64,000 bases of DNA, taken from assembly GCF_009739515.1 (NCBI RefSeq), contig NZ_CP046535.1, positions 1,116,001 through 1,180,000 on the forward strand. The letters are read 5' to 3'. Of the stretch, positions 53,303-63,518 are shown piece by piece (within the stretch, counting starts at the first letter, position 1; each line of letters opens with the position of its first letter). Under the pieces are notes generated by a model. It ran no database searches. It was not told where the DNA came from and saw only the letters and a list, made by a program, of their open reading frames with translations. The DNA is from Sphingomonas profundi (GTDB lineage: Bacteria > Pseudomonadota > Alphaproteobacteria > Sphingomonadales > Sphingomonadaceae). A program made the position numbers and the translations under genes.

Positions 53303-54706
53303 TTGTTCAAGGGTGTAAGACCGATTGTCTATGGCGGGCGAGAGGTCTGGCCGTTGATCGAGGGCGGCAAGGGCGTCGCCGTCTCCAACCATCTGAGTTC
53401 GGGGGCGTGGGCGGCGGCGGGTGGCATCGGCACCGTCTCCGCGGTGAATGCCGACAGCTACGATCCCGAAGGCAAGATCATCCCCCAGGTGTATCACGCG
53501 CTCACCCGGCGCGAGCGGCACGAGGAGCTGATCGAGTATGCGATCGAGGGCGCCGTGGAGCAGGTGCGCCGCGCGTTCGAGATCGCCGGCGGCAAGGGCG
53601 CGATCAACATCAACGTGCTGTGGGAGATGGGCGGCGCGCAGCGCGTGCTGCAGGGCGTGCTGGAACGCACCAAGGGCCTGGTGTCCGGCGTGACGTGCGG
53701 CGCGGGCATGCCCTATCGCCTGTCCGAGATCGCCGCCTCGCACCAGGTGAGCTACCTGCCGATCATCAGCTCCGCCCGCGCCTTCCGCGCGCTGTGGAAG
53801 CGGGCCTATTCCAAGGCGTCGGAGTGGCTGGCGGCGGTGGTGTACGAGGATCCGTGGCGCGCCGGCGGCCATAACGGCCTCTCCAATGCCGAGGATCCGC
53901 TGCGGCCGGAGGATCCCTATCCGCGCGTGAAGGCGCTGCGCGAGACGATGCGCGAGGGCGGCATATCGGACGACGTGCCGATCGTGATGGCCGGTGGCGT
54001 GTGGTTCCTGCGCGAGTGGGACAATTGGATCGACAATCCCGAGCTCGGCACGATCGCCTTCCAGTTCGGCACGCGCCCGCTGCTGACGCGCGAGAGCCCG
54101 ATCCCGCATGATTGGAAGAACCACCTGACGACGTTGGAGGAGGGCGACATCCTGCTCCACCGCTTCTCGCCCACCGGCTTCTACTCCTCGGCGGTGCGCA
54201 ACCCGTTCCTGCGTAATCTGGAGGCGCGCTCCGAACGGCAGATCGCCTTCTCCGGCGAGGCGGCGGGCGACCACCAGTATCAGCTGGACGTGGGCGTGAA
54301 GGGCAAGAGCTTCTGGGTGACGCGCGGCGACCTGCTGCGCGCGCGGGAGTGGCACGGCCTGGGCTTCACCAGCGCGCTGAAGACGCCGGACAACACGCTG
54401 GTGTTCGTGACGCCGGAGGAGATGAAGATCGTCCGCAAGGATCAGGCGGACTGCATGGGCTGCCTCAGCCAGTGCGGCTTCTCCTCATGGGCCGATACCG
54501 AGGGCAATTCCACCGGGCGGCTGGCGGACCCGCGCAGCTTCTGCATCCAGAAGACCTTGCAGGATATCGCGCATGGCGGCCCGATCGACGAGAATCTGAT
54601 GTTCGCCGGCCACGCCGCCTATCGCTTCAAGCAGGATCCGTTCTACTCGAACGGTTTCGTGCCCAGCGTGAAGCAGCTGGTCGACCGCATCCTGACCGGC
54701 GACTGA
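53303..54706 (+). CDS. Nitronate monooxygenase-like flavin oxidoreductase
   Basis: A 467-residue NAD(P)H-dependent flavin oxidoreductase related to nitronate monooxygenase (2-nitropropane dioxygenase). TIM-barrel features: VSNHLSSGAWAAAGGIGTVSA, GLVSGVTCGAGMP, PIVMAGGVWFLREWDNW and LGTIAFQFGTRP. It is longer than classic members and has a cysteine cluster CMGCLSQCG near residue 386. The start is TTG at 53303 behind GGAGG; an ATG at 53299 is in another frame and too close to that ribosome site. Confidence 0.85.
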   Translation: MFKGVRPIVYGGREVWPLIEGGKGVAVSNHLSSGAWAAAGGIGTVSAVNADSYDPEGKIIPQVYHALTRRERHEELIEYAIEGAVEQVRRAFEIAGGKGAININVLWEMGGAQRVLQGVLERTKGLVSGVTCGAGMPYRLSEIAASHQVSYLPIISSARAFRALWKRAYSKASEWLAAVVYEDPWRAGGHNGLSNAEDPLRPEDPYPRVKALRETMREGGISDDVPIVMAGGVWFLREWDNWIDNPELGTIAFQFGTRPLLTRESPIPHDWKNHLTTLEEGDILLHRFSPTGFYSSAVRNPFLRNLEARSERQIAFSGEAAGDHQYQLDVGVKGKSFWVTRGDLLRAREWHGLGFTSALKTPDNTLVFVTPEEMKIVRKDQADCMGCLSQCGFSSWADTEGNSTGRLADPRSFCIQKTLQDIAHGGPIDENLMFAGHAAYRFKQDPFYSNGFVPSVKQLVDRILTGD

Positions 54707-54787
54707 GTGCGCTGCCGGGCGCCGGCTTGGGCCGCCCCAAGAATCGCTAGCTTTCAGGGGCCGGCCGGCTTGGCTAGCCCCGCGCGC

Positions 54788-55489
54788 ATGAAAAGCGCAC
54801 TCGTGATCCGCCACACGCCCTATGAGGGCATCGCCGGCTTCCGCCTGCCCGTGGAGGCCGCCGGCTTCGCGATCGACCGGGTCGACGTGACCGACCCCGC
54901 CTTTCCCGCGCTGGACCTGATCGCGCCGGACCTAGTGGTGATGATGGGCGGGCCGATGGGCGTCTACGAGACCGCCGCCCACCCTTGGATCGTGCACGAG
55001 GTGGAGCGGCTGGCCGAGCGGCTGGCGGCGGACCGGCCGACCCTGGGCGTGTGCCTTGGCGCGCAGATGATCGCGGCGGCGCTGGGCGCCCGCGTCTATC
55101 CCGGGCCGGTGAAGGAGGTGGGCTTCGCGCCGGTGCTGCTGAACGATGCCGGCGCGGGATCGCCGCTGCGCCACATCGCCGGCGTGCCGGTGCTGCACTG
55201 GCACGGCGACACGTTCGACCTGCCGGACGGGACCGAGCTGCTCGCCTCCACACCCGCCTACCGCCACCAGGCCTTCCGCCGCGGCGACACGCTGCTGGCG
55301 CTGCAATGCCACCCCGAGATGGGCCTCGATCCGCGCTTCGACGCGTGGCTGGACGGGGCCGACGCCTATGTGGCGGAGGCGGGCACCGATGCGGCCCGGC
55401 TGCGCGCCGAGCATGCCCGGCTGGGCGCGGACACGGTGGCCGCCGGGCGGCGAATGATCGCCGACTGGCTGGACGGCTTGCCCGGCTGA
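54788..55489 (+). CDS. Class I glutamine amidotransferase (GMP-synthase-like)
   Basis: A 233-residue type 1 glutamine amidotransferase. The triad is visible: the cysteine in LGVCLGAQMIA and the histidine and glutamate in LQCHPEMG; VVMMGGPMGVYE is the oxyanion loop. It resembles stand-alone GMP-synthase-like amidotransferases of unknown acceptor rather than GuaA itself. ATG at 54788 matches the family N-terminus (MKSALVIRHTPYEG). Confidence 0.88.
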   Translation: MKSALVIRHTPYEGIAGFRLPVEAAGFAIDRVDVTDPAFPALDLIAPDLVVMMGGPMGVYETAAHPWIVHEVERLAERLAADRPTLGVCLGAQMIAAALGARVYPGPVKEVGFAPVLLNDAGAGSPLRHIAGVPVLHWHGDTFDLPDGTELLASTPAYRHQAFRRGDTLLALQCHPEMGLDPRFDAWLDGADAYVAEAGTDAARLRAEHARLGADTVAAGRRMIADWLDGLPG

Positions 55490-55561
55490 GCGCGCCATTT
55501 GCCCATTGAGGCGCGGCGCGCGATCGCGTAGGTTCCCGTTTCGTTCGATCGGGGAAGGTGC

Positions 55562-56932
<1,371 letters not shown>

Positions 56933-56966
56933 CGCTTCGCGGATGATGGTGCCGCCCAGCTACACA

Positions 56967-57106
56967 TTCCTCCCCGGCAGGGGGAGGGGGACCGCGCATC
57001 GCGCGGTGGAGGGGCGGCGCGGCGGGCGTGCCCTCGCTGCTCCTTCGCTTCGCCGCTCGCCCCCTCCACCACGCTTCGCGCGGTCCTCCTCCCGTTTCGG
57101 GGAGGA
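56967..57106. repeat. Long inverted repeat between radA and cvpA
   Basis: Two arms of about 48 bases (56967 to about 57016, and about 57058 to 57106) are inverted copies with many shared blocks, for example CCTCCCCG...GGGGACCGCGC and GGTGGAGGGG. This element type is common in sphingomonad intergenic regions. Its distal arm ends in GGGGAGGA, which is the ribosome-binding site of cvpA. Confidence 0.8.
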
Positions 57107-57111
57107 ACGGT

Positions 57112-57648
57112 GTGAATCTAACCACGCTCGACATCATCGTGCTGCTGCTGGTGGGCGGCGGGGCGCTGCTGGGCGCGGTGCGGGGCTTCGTCACCGAGGT
57201 GCTGTCGCTGTTCGCCTGGGTGGCGGCGATCATCGCGGTGAAGATGGTGCATTCGCCCGCCACCCTGCTGCTGGCGCCGCATGTCGGCACGACGATGGGC
57301 GCGTCGGTGCTGGCGCTGGTGCTGGTGTTCGGCGCCGTGTTCGTCGCCGGCAAGCTGGTGGCCGGATCGATCGGCGCGCGCACGCGGCAATCGGTGCTGG
57401 GTCCGCTCGATCGGCTGCTCGGCTTCGGTTTCGGCGTGCTGAAGGGGCTGATCGGCGCGACCCTGCTGTTCCTGCTCGCCAACCTCGCCAACGACACCTT
57501 CTACGGCGGTGGCGCCGCGCGGCCCGAGTGGATGACGACATCCCGCACCTTTCCGCTGCTGAACGCCAGCAGCCGCGCGATCGTGGATTTCGTCGCGATG
57601 CGGCAGGCGGCCGGGCGCGCGCCGGGCAAGCAGCGCGACACGCGCTGA
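57112..57648 (+). CDS. cvpA: CvpA-family membrane protein
   Basis: A 178-residue CvpA-family inner-membrane protein with four membrane helices (LTTLDIIVLLLVGGGALLGAV, EVLSLFAWVAAIIAVKMV, GASVLALVLVFGAVFVAGKLV, FGVLKGLIGATLLFLLANLA). The family is linked to colicin V production, envelope stress and purF operons; the exact role is unclear. The start is GTG 57112, with GGAGG six bases before it supplied by the repeat element upstream. Confidence 0.9.
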   Translation: MNLTTLDIIVLLLVGGGALLGAVRGFVTEVLSLFAWVAAIIAVKMVHSPATLLLAPHVGTTMGASVLALVLVFGAVFVAGKLVAGSIGARTRQSVLGPLDRLLGFGFGVLKGLIGATLLFLLANLANDTFYGGGAARPEWMTTSRTFPLLNASSRAIVDFVAMRQAAGRAPGKQRDTR

Positions 57649-57701
57649 CGGCGCGTCTTCAAGGGGTAGTGGCGCGGACGTGTCCGGCCTACATGGGGGC
57701 C

Positions 57702-58148
57702 ATGTCCGCCGCGCTCTACAACACCACCATCCTCCGCCTCGCCACCGCCATCCCGCATCAGGAGCGGCTGGCGGAGCCCGCCGCCAGCGTGGAGCGCCGC
57801 TCGCCTGTGTGCGGCAGCCGGGTGACGGTGGACGTGCGGCTGGACGCGGTCGGCCGCATCGCCGCGCTGGGGCAGGAGGTGCGCGCCTGCGCGCTGGGCC
57901 AGGCGTCCGCCGCGCTGATGGGCGAGCATGCGATCGGCCGCAGCGCCGACGAGCTGGCCGCCGCGCGCGACGCGCTGAGCGGCTTCCTGGCCGGCGAGCG
58001 GGACGATCCCGGCGACTGGCCGGGGCTGGAGATTTTCGCCCCCGCCCGCCCGCACAAGGCGCGCCACGCCTCGATCCGGCTGGCCTTCGAGGCGGTGGCG
58101 GAGGCCGCGGCCAGGGCGCGCACCGGCAGCCCGGCGACCCTCGCGTGA
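57702..58148 (+). CDS. Iron-sulfur cluster scaffold-like protein (NifU/IscU family)
   Basis: A 148-residue protein resembling the NifU/IscU N-terminal scaffold. RSPVCGSRVTVDVRLD holds the first cysteine in the position of the scaffold CGD-type motif and VRACALGQASAALM the second; the third scaffold cysteine is not evident, so cluster binding may be altered. Sphingomonads carry this shortened form commonly. ATG at 57702 follows GGGGG; ATG at 57693 is an in-frame alternative. Its stop overlaps the Kef gene as GTGA. Confidence 0.75.
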   Translation: MSAALYNTTILRLATAIPHQERLAEPAASVERRSPVCGSRVTVDVRLDAVGRIAALGQEVRACALGQASAALMGEHAIGRSADELAAARDALSGFLAGERDDPGDWPGLEIFAPARPHKARHASIRLAFEAVAEAAARARTGSPATLA

Positions 58149-59920
58149 ACGAGGGGGCGAGCACGGCGCTGCTGCTGCGCGACGGCGTGCTGCTGCTGGG
58201 TGCCGCCCTCGTCTTCGTCCTGATCTTCCGCCGCTTCGGCCTGGGCGCGGTGCTCGGCTACCTCGTCGCCGGGGCGCTGCTGGGGCCGCAGGGTCTGGCG
58301 CTGGTGGGCGGCGCGGAGAGCAAGCTGGGCATCGCCGAGCTGGGCATCGTGCTGCTGCTGTTCCTGGTCGGGCTGGAACTGAACCCAAGCCGCCTGTGGC
58401 GGCTGAAGCGCGACATCTTCGGTTTCGGCCTGGCGCAGGTGGTGGTGTGCGGCATCGCGCTGAGCGCCGTGATCTTCCTGTTCACCGGCTTCTCCGCCTC
58501 GGCCGCGCTGGCGCTGGGGCTGCCGCTGGCGCTCTCCTCCACCGCACAGGTGCTGCCGATGCTGCAATCGGCCGGGCGGCTGAACACGCCGATCGGCGAG
58601 CGCGCCTTCTCCATCCTGCTGTTCCAGGATCTGTCGATCGTGCCGCTGATCACGATCGTGGCGGCCCTTTCCCGCGCGCCGGCCGATCCGGCGGCGCCGC
58701 CGGGGTGGCTGCTGGGCGTCTACACCGTGGCGGCCGTCGTCGGGCTGGTGGTGGCCGGGCGGTACATCATGAACCCGCTGTTCCGCCTGATCGGCGGGCT
58801 GGGCGAGCGGGAGCTGTTCGTCGCCGCCGGCCTGTTCACCGTGCTGGCCTCGGCCGCGGTGATGGAGGCGCTGCACCTCTCCACCGCGCTCGGCGCATTC
58901 ATCGCCGGCATGATGCTGGCGGACTCGCCCTACCGGCACGAGCTGGAGGCGGATGTGGAGCCGTTCCGCACGATCCTGATCGGCCTGTTCTTCATCGCCG
59001 TCGGCATGATGCTGGATCTGCACGTGGTGGCGGCGCGGCCGCTGTTCGTGATCGGCATGGCGGCGGCGGTGGTGGTGGTGAAGGCGGTGGTGATCTTCGC
59101 CATCGCCAAGGCGTTCCGCGTCGGCACCAAGCAGGCCTTCGCGCTGGGCCTGCTGCTGAGCCAGGGCGGCGAGTTCGGCTTCGTGCTGTTCGGCCAGGCG
59201 GAGGCGGCCCGGCTGATCGCGCCGGAGGCGTCGAGCCTGTTCGGCGCGGTGGTGACGCTCTCCATGGCGACGACGCCGTTCCTGATGAAGATCGCGCGGC
59301 GTTACTATGCGACCCCGTCCAGCACCGCCCGCGACGATCTCGAACGGCCGGAGGGCGGGCAGGCGCGGGCGATCGTGGTGGGCTATGGCCGCTTCGGCCA
59401 GACGGTGGCGCAGATGATGATGGCCAAGGCGGTCAGCGTCACGCTGATCGATCGTAATCCGGTGCAGATCGATCGCAGCAACGATTTCGGCACCAAGGTC
59501 TATTATGGCGACGGCCTGCGGCTGGACCTGCTGCGCCAGGCGGGCGCCGGCGACGCGCGGGCCATCATCCTGTGCGTCGACGAGGACCAGCTGACCGCCG
59601 ATCTGCTGGAGCCGATCCTGAAGGCCTTCCCACAGGCGGCGGTGCTGGCGCGCGTGTACGACCGGCGATCGCTGATGCGGCTGGACGGGCTGGACCTGAC
59701 CGGCACGACGCGGGAGGTGTTCGAATCGGCGGTGTGCATGGGCCGGCAGGCGCTGGCGGCGGTGGGTTTCGACGAGGCGGAGGTGGATCGCGTGGAGGCC
59801 GAGTATCGTGAGCGGGACCGGCGACGACTGGCGCTGCAGAGCGAATCCGGCGATCTGCGCACCGCGATGGAAATGATGTTCTCGCCCAGCCGCGCGCTGG
59901 GTGACACGGTGCAGCCGTGA
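58145..59920 (+). CDS. Kef-type monovalent cation:proton antiporter
   Basis: A 591-residue CPA2 exchanger (KefB/KefC type) with about 12 membrane segments (ELGIVLLLFLVGLELNPSRLW, ALHLSTALGAFIAGMMLADS, LLLSQGGEFGFVLFGQAEA) followed by a TrkA-N/RCK NAD-binding domain (AIVVGYGRFGQTVAQMMM). It would export potassium in response to electrophiles or nucleotide state. GTG at 58145 overlaps the scaffold gene stop; its own stop overlaps the next gene (GTGA). Confidence 0.92.
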   Translation: MNEGASTALLLRDGVLLLGAALVFVLIFRRFGLGAVLGYLVAGALLGPQGLALVGGAESKLGIAELGIVLLLFLVGLELNPSRLWRLKRDIFGFGLAQVVVCGIALSAVIFLFTGFSASAALALGLPLALSSTAQVLPMLQSAGRLNTPIGERAFSILLFQDLSIVPLITIVAALSRAPADPAAPPGWLLGVYTVAAVVGLVVAGRYIMNPLFRLIGGLGERELFVAAGLFTVLASAAVMEALHLSTALGAFIAGMMLADSPYRHELEADVEPFRTILIGLFFIAVGMMLDLHVVAARPLFVIGMAAAVVVVKAVVIFAIAKAFRVGTKQAFALGLLLSQGGEFGFVLFGQAEAARLIAPEASSLFGAVVTLSMATTPFLMKIARRYYATPSSTARDDLERPEGGQARAIVVGYGRFGQTVAQMMMAKAVSVTLIDRNPVQIDRSNDFGTKVYYGDGLRLDLLRQAGAGDARAIILCVDEDQLTADLLEPILKAFPQAAVLARVYDRRSLMRLDGLDLTGTTREVFESAVCMGRQALAAVGFDEAEVDRVEAEYRERDRRRLALQSESGDLRTAMEMMFSPSRALGDTVQP

Positions 59921-60267
59921 GGCGGGCGAGCGGCGGCGGCGGCCTGCTGTTCGCGCTGGCGGCGCTCTCCGGCGCGTGCGCGGTGGCGGCGGGGGCGTTC
60001 GGCGCGCACGGCGCCGCCGGCAAGGCGGCCGAGTGGCTGCGGACCGGCGCGCTCTACCAGATGGTGCATGCGGTGGCGGCGCTGGTGGCGCTCGGCCGGC
60101 CGCGGGGGAGCATGGCGGCGCTGCTGTTCGTGGCGGGCGCGGCGGTGTTCGCGGGCACGCTCTACGCGATGGCGCTGGGCGCGCCGCGCTGGCTGGGCGC
60201 GGTGACGCCGCTGGGCGGCGCGGGGATGATCGCCGGGTGGCTGCTGCTGGCGGTGCGGGGGCGGTAG
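59917..60267 (+). CDS. DUF423 membrane protein
   Basis: A 116-residue protein with four predicted membrane helices. The segments GAFGAHG, YQMVHAVAAL and LGGAGMIAGWLLL mark the DUF423 (YgdD) family, whose function is unknown. GTG start overlapping the Kef gene stop suggests co-translation with the antiporter. Confidence 0.9.
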   Translation: MRRASGGGGLLFALAALSGACAVAAGAFGAHGAAGKAAEWLRTGALYQMVHAVAALVALGRPRGSMAALLFVAGAAVFAGTLYAMALGAPRWLGAVTPLGGAGMIAGWLLLAVRGR

Positions 60268-60338
60268 GCGCCCGTCGCGACGGGCAGGTGAGTGCGGCCG
60301 CTCGCCTTCTCCGCCCCGATGCTGAACCAGGGCGGGAT

Positions 60339-61130
60339 CTACTTGCCGATACGCTCGATCAGCGCCATCGCCGCGGCCGGCGCGCGCACCTTCGCGCCGT
60401 TGATCATGAAGACGAACACGTCGCGCGCCTTGCCCTTCGCCCGCGGATCGGCGGCATAGGGCAGGCCCTTCGGCGCCTCGCCCGCCGCCCAGCGCCGCGC
60501 CGCCTGCGCCCAGCGATCGAGTTCGGCGGGGGCGTAGCCGGTCGGCTCCTCCTCCCGCGCATTCTCCAGCCGGGCGTAGATGAAATCGCCGGACGGGTCG
60601 GCCAGGGCCGGATAGTCGGCATGATCGGCGAAGACGATCGCCACCCCCGCCTTGCGGGCCAGCGCGACGAACGCCGGATCGACGAAGCTTTCGTGCCGCA
60701 CCTGTACCGCGTGGCGCAGCGCCACGCCGTCCTTCTCGCGCGGCAGCAGGGCCAGGAAGGCGGCGAAATCGTCGGGATCGAAGCGTTTGGTCGGCAGGAA
60801 CTGCCAGAGCAGCGGGCCGAGCCGGTCGCCGAGTTCGACGATGCCCTGATCGACGAACCGCCGCACCGATTCGCCTGCTTCCGCCAGCACCTTGCGGCCG
60901 GTGCAGTAGCGCGATCCCTTCAGCGCGAACACGAACCCCGCGGGCGCCGCCTTCCCCCATTTGGCGAAGGTGGCCGGCTTCTGCGAGCCGTAGTAGGTCG
61001 CATTGACCTCGATCGCCGTCATGTGCGCGATCGCATAGTCCATCTCGCGCGTTTTCGGCAGGTCGGTCGGGAAGAAGGTGCCGCGCCACGGCTCGTAGTT
61101 CCAGCCGCCTATGCCCACCCGGATCGCCAT
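60339..61130 (-). CDS. DUF72 protein (YecE family)
   Basis: A 263-residue TIM-barrel-like protein of the DUF72/YecE family. VGIGGWNYEPWRGTFFPTDLP at the start, FALKGSRYCTG, LLWQFLPTKRFDPDDF and VQVRHESF are typical. The biochemical function is not settled. It is convergent with the DUF423 gene and has ten bases to the coiled-coil gene upstream on the same strand, which may form a small operon. Confidence 0.9.
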   Translation of the reverse strand: MAIRVGIGGWNYEPWRGTFFPTDLPKTREMDYAIAHMTAIEVNATYYGSQKPATFAKWGKAAPAGFVFALKGSRYCTGRKVLAEAGESVRRFVDQGIVELGDRLGPLLWQFLPTKRFDPDDFAAFLALLPREKDGVALRHAVQVRHESFVDPAFVALARKAGVAIVFADHADYPALADPSGDFIYARLENAREEEPTGYAPAELDRWAQAARRWAAGEAPKGLPYAADPRAKGKARDVFVFMINGAKVRAPAAAMALIERIGK

Positions 61131-61140
61131 GCGTGCCTCC

Positions 61141-61572
61141 TCAGCCTTTCCGCTCCGCGCGATAGCCGGCGATCAGCCGGTCGCGCGCGGCGATGTCCGC
61201 CTCCAGCGCGGCGATCTGGCAGGCGTCCTCGTCGGCCGCCGCCTCGCGCCGCGATATCGTCGCCCGGAGAGCGGCGATCTCCGCTGCGCTCGCCGCCGCC
61301 GCCCGCGCGGCCTGGCGCAGCGCGGTCTCCTGCGCCTTCACCCGGCGGGTGAGGGCGGCGATCTCCGTCTCGCGGCGCCGCGCCTCGCGGCCGTCCTCCG
61401 CCCGATCGGCGGACGGGGCCAGCGCCGCGTCGCAGATGGCGATGTCGCTGGGATGGAGGCCGGCGCGGTCCATGATCCGGTTGAACGCCGCCAGCGCCAT
61501 CAGCCGCTCATTGGGGCTGGACGACGGATGCAGCGCCGTCGTCAGCAGCGCGCGGGACTTGCTGTCGTTCAT
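61141..61572 (-). CDS. Coiled-coil protein, unknown function
   Basis: A 143-residue protein. The N-terminal 45 residues (LLTTALHPSSSPNERLMALAAFNRIM) resemble the DUF2786-type pattern; the rest (about residues 60-135) is an alanine/arginine/glutamate-rich heptad pattern that predicts a long coiled coil. No signal peptide or membrane helix. It is transcribed just before the DUF72 gene. Function unknown. Confidence 0.7.
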   Translation of the reverse strand: MNDSKSRALLTTALHPSSSPNERLMALAAFNRIMDRAGLHPSDIAICDAALAPSADRAEDGREARRRETEIAALTRRVKAQETALRQAARAAAASAAEIAALRATISRREAAADEDACQIAALEADIAARDRLIAGYRAERKG

Positions 61573-61634
61573 GACGGCGAGCTAGGGGCGGCGGCCATGC
61601 GCGGTCAAGCATGTGCGGCCCGCGGCGGGCCGCC

Positions 61635-61856
61635 TCAGCCGTCGGCCGCCGGCGCGATATCCTCTAGGATGCGGATCGCCGCTTCGCCGCTGGCCTTGGC
61701 CTCGCCCTCGGTTCCGCCGATCGCGTCCCGCAACGGGCCGAGCCCGATGTGGATCGCCTTGCGCGACGCATCGGAGAGCAGGCCCGCCGCTTCCAGATCG
61801 CGTGCCAGCGCCGCCGCGATCAGGAGCGGAAAGGCGGATGTCGTCGCTTCGGCCAT
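61635..61856 (-). CDS. Small hypothetical protein
   Basis: A 73-residue, mostly helical protein (PLLIAAALARDLEAAGLLSDASRKAIH). It follows GGAGAGAG at good spacing, has an ordinary residue composition and lies alone in its interval, which supports it being real. No family recognised. Confidence 0.6.
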   Translation of the reverse strand: MAEATTSAFPLLIAAALARDLEAAGLLSDASRKAIHIGLGPLRDAIGGTEGEAKASGEAAIRILEDIAPAADG

Positions 61857-62062
61857 GGTCTCTCTCCTCTGCCGCGCTCAACGTGCGAGCACGCGATCCG
61901 ATGCGTAGCCGCTCCGCCACCGGGGCAGGCATGGGAAAAAGTGCAGCTTTGCCAAGGCGAAGTCCGGGAGTAACCAATACTGTCTGGATGCTGACAAGGT
62001 GATTAGCGATGCGTTCAAACAGGGACACGTAATTGGCGGCCTCTTTCAAGAGGAGGACCCGC

Positions 62063-62281
62063 ATGGAGCCCACCGTCCACCGCGTTCGCCGTCATCGTCC
62101 CTGGACGACCGAGTCCGACGAGGAGCTGCGCAGGCTGATCGCGGCCGGCAAGTTCCTGCCCGAGATCGCCCGCCTCGTCGGCCGGACGCAGGAGGCGTGC
62201 CGCACGAGGGCCAATATCCTGAAGGTGCCGGTGCGCTCGTCGGAGCGTGCCCGTCGCGTCGGCATCCGTGGCGATCCATGA
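62063..62281 (+). CDS. Small SANT/Myb-like DNA-binding protein
   Basis: A 72-residue basic protein with one helix-turn-helix of the SANT/Myb type (RPWTTESDEELRRLIAAGK, then IARLVGRTQEACRTRANILK). Such small proteins in alphaproteobacteria are probable regulators. ATG at 62063 follows GAGGAGG; the upstream in-frame ATG at 62033 lacks this site. A palindrome CCTCTTTCAAGAGG (62040-62053) overlaps the start of the ribosome-binding region and could mask it. Coupled to the next ORF by ATGA. Confidence 0.78.
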   Translation: MEPTVHRVRRHRPWTTESDEELRRLIAAGKFLPEIARLVGRTQEACRTRANILKVPVRSSERARRVGIRGDP

Positions 62282-62385
62282 CGTGGCTGATGTGGTTCGG
62301 CGCCGGCTATCTGGCGATCGCGCTCGGCAGCCTGTGCGTGATCCTGATGATCGCCAAATTCACCTCGCCGGAGGATCGGAAATGA
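62278..62385 (+). CDS. 35-residue single-pass membrane protein
   Basis: A very short gene whose ATG overlaps the previous stop (ATGA). The product is MTWLMWFGAGYLAIALGSLC followed by VILMIAKFTSPEDRK: one clear membrane helix with a charged C-terminal tail. Translational coupling and composition support it. Function unknown. Confidence 0.65.
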   Translation: MTWLMWFGAGYLAIALGSLCVILMIAKFTSPEDRK

Positions 62386-62407
62386 GCGGCCGTCGACCGG
62401 TCGGCGT

Positions 62408-63106
62408 TCAGCCGATCCAGCGCCAGATGCCAGCCGGCCAGCCCGCCAGCGGGATGTGCGCCCATGTCGCGCCGAGCCAGACGACCAGACCGCCGAGCAG
62501 CGCGTGCGGGCCGAAGCCGCCCAGACGCGCGCGGCCCGCAGCGATGGCGGCGAACGGCAGGTAGCTCGTCTTCGCCTGCCACGCGCCCCAGGTGCGCGGA
62601 TGGAGGCCGATCTTCTTGCGATCCTGCAGCGCCGCGCCCGCCAGCGACAGGATGATGACGGCGATTGCCACGACGATGTTCTTCGCGACCGGATAGACGA
62701 GGATGTGGCACAGCCCCCACAAGGCGAACGACCACAGCATCGGATGGCGCGTGACCGCGTAGACGCCGCGCGCCTCCTCCGGGATCGCGATCGCGCCGCC
62801 GGGGTTGGGCAGCGCCGGATTGCGCACCAGCGAGCCCATCAGCAGGATCGCCGCCACCAGCATCAGCACCGTGGCGAGCGCCCACAGGCCATCGCCGACC
62901 GGCCACAGGAAGGCGGTGGGCTCGGCCGCGCGATAGGCGAAGACCAGCCACCCGAGCGTGACGAAGGCGACGACCGAGTAGACGAGGGCGAACGGCCCCT
63001 CGCCGATCCGCCCGACGATCGGCCGTCGCAGCGGATGCGAGAGGATGAAGTGGGTGCCGACGAAGGCGACCGCCGCCGCCGCGACCATGCCCGTTCCGGC
63101 CATCAT
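62408..63106 (-). CDS. NnrU-family membrane protein
   Basis: A 232-residue protein with about six membrane helices. THFILSHPLRRPIVGRIGEGPF, the core VYAVTRHPMLWSFALWGLCH and the GLHPRTWGAWQAKTSYLPF segment match the NnrU family, linked by name to nitric-oxide/denitrification regulons but also found in carotenoid and steroid contexts. Its ATG overlaps the stop of a small upstream gene (ATGA). Confidence 0.88.
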   Translation of the reverse strand: MMAGTGMVAAAAVAFVGTHFILSHPLRRPIVGRIGEGPFALVYSVVAFVTLGWLVFAYRAAEPTAFLWPVGDGLWALATVLMLVAAILLMGSLVRNPALPNPGGAIAIPEEARGVYAVTRHPMLWSFALWGLCHILVYPVAKNIVVAIAVIILSLAGAALQDRKKIGLHPRTWGAWQAKTSYLPFAAIAAGRARLGGFGPHALLGGLVVWLGATWAHIPLAGWPAGIWRWIG

Positions 63107-63363
63107 GCTCTCCCGCCGTCCCGCGCCGACTTGTCGCTAGGCCGGAGTGCCGTCGCCAGAGCGAGGCCGGCGGCGACCTGCAGCACGCCGTAGGCGCGCC
63201 GTCGCCCGGGCCGGCCGCCGAACGGACGGACGAGCGCGTCCAGCGCCGCCACGTCCGACCGCCACAGCGCGACATGGCGGCGCGGCTGGACGAGGCCGAG
63301 CAGCCCGTCGCCGATCATGAAGACGGCGGCCATCTCCACTGTCCTGCGCACGGCGATGGTCAT
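63103..63363 (-). CDS. Small hypothetical protein upstream of NnrU gene
   Basis: An 86-residue protein with a short hydrophobic stretch (VEMAAVFMIGDGLLGLVQP) and a basic middle part (RPGRRRAY). It is coupled to the NnrU gene by ATGA, which is the main evidence that it is expressed. No family recognised. Confidence 0.65.
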   Translation of the reverse strand: MTIAVRRTVEMAAVFMIGDGLLGLVQPRRHVALWRSDVAALDALVRPFGGRPGRRRAYGVLQVAAGLALATALRPSDKSARDGGRA

Positions 63364-63518
63364 GGCGGGTCTCCGGTCGTTCGATGCGTCAACGCGCGCC
63401 GGGGGCGATCGGTGCGGGCCGACGCCAGGCTTTTTGGCGGCTAACGGTTACGAAACCACGATGATCAGTCCGGTCGCAAGCACATGCTGCCATCCTCTCC
63501 GGCAACGGAGATGCCGCC

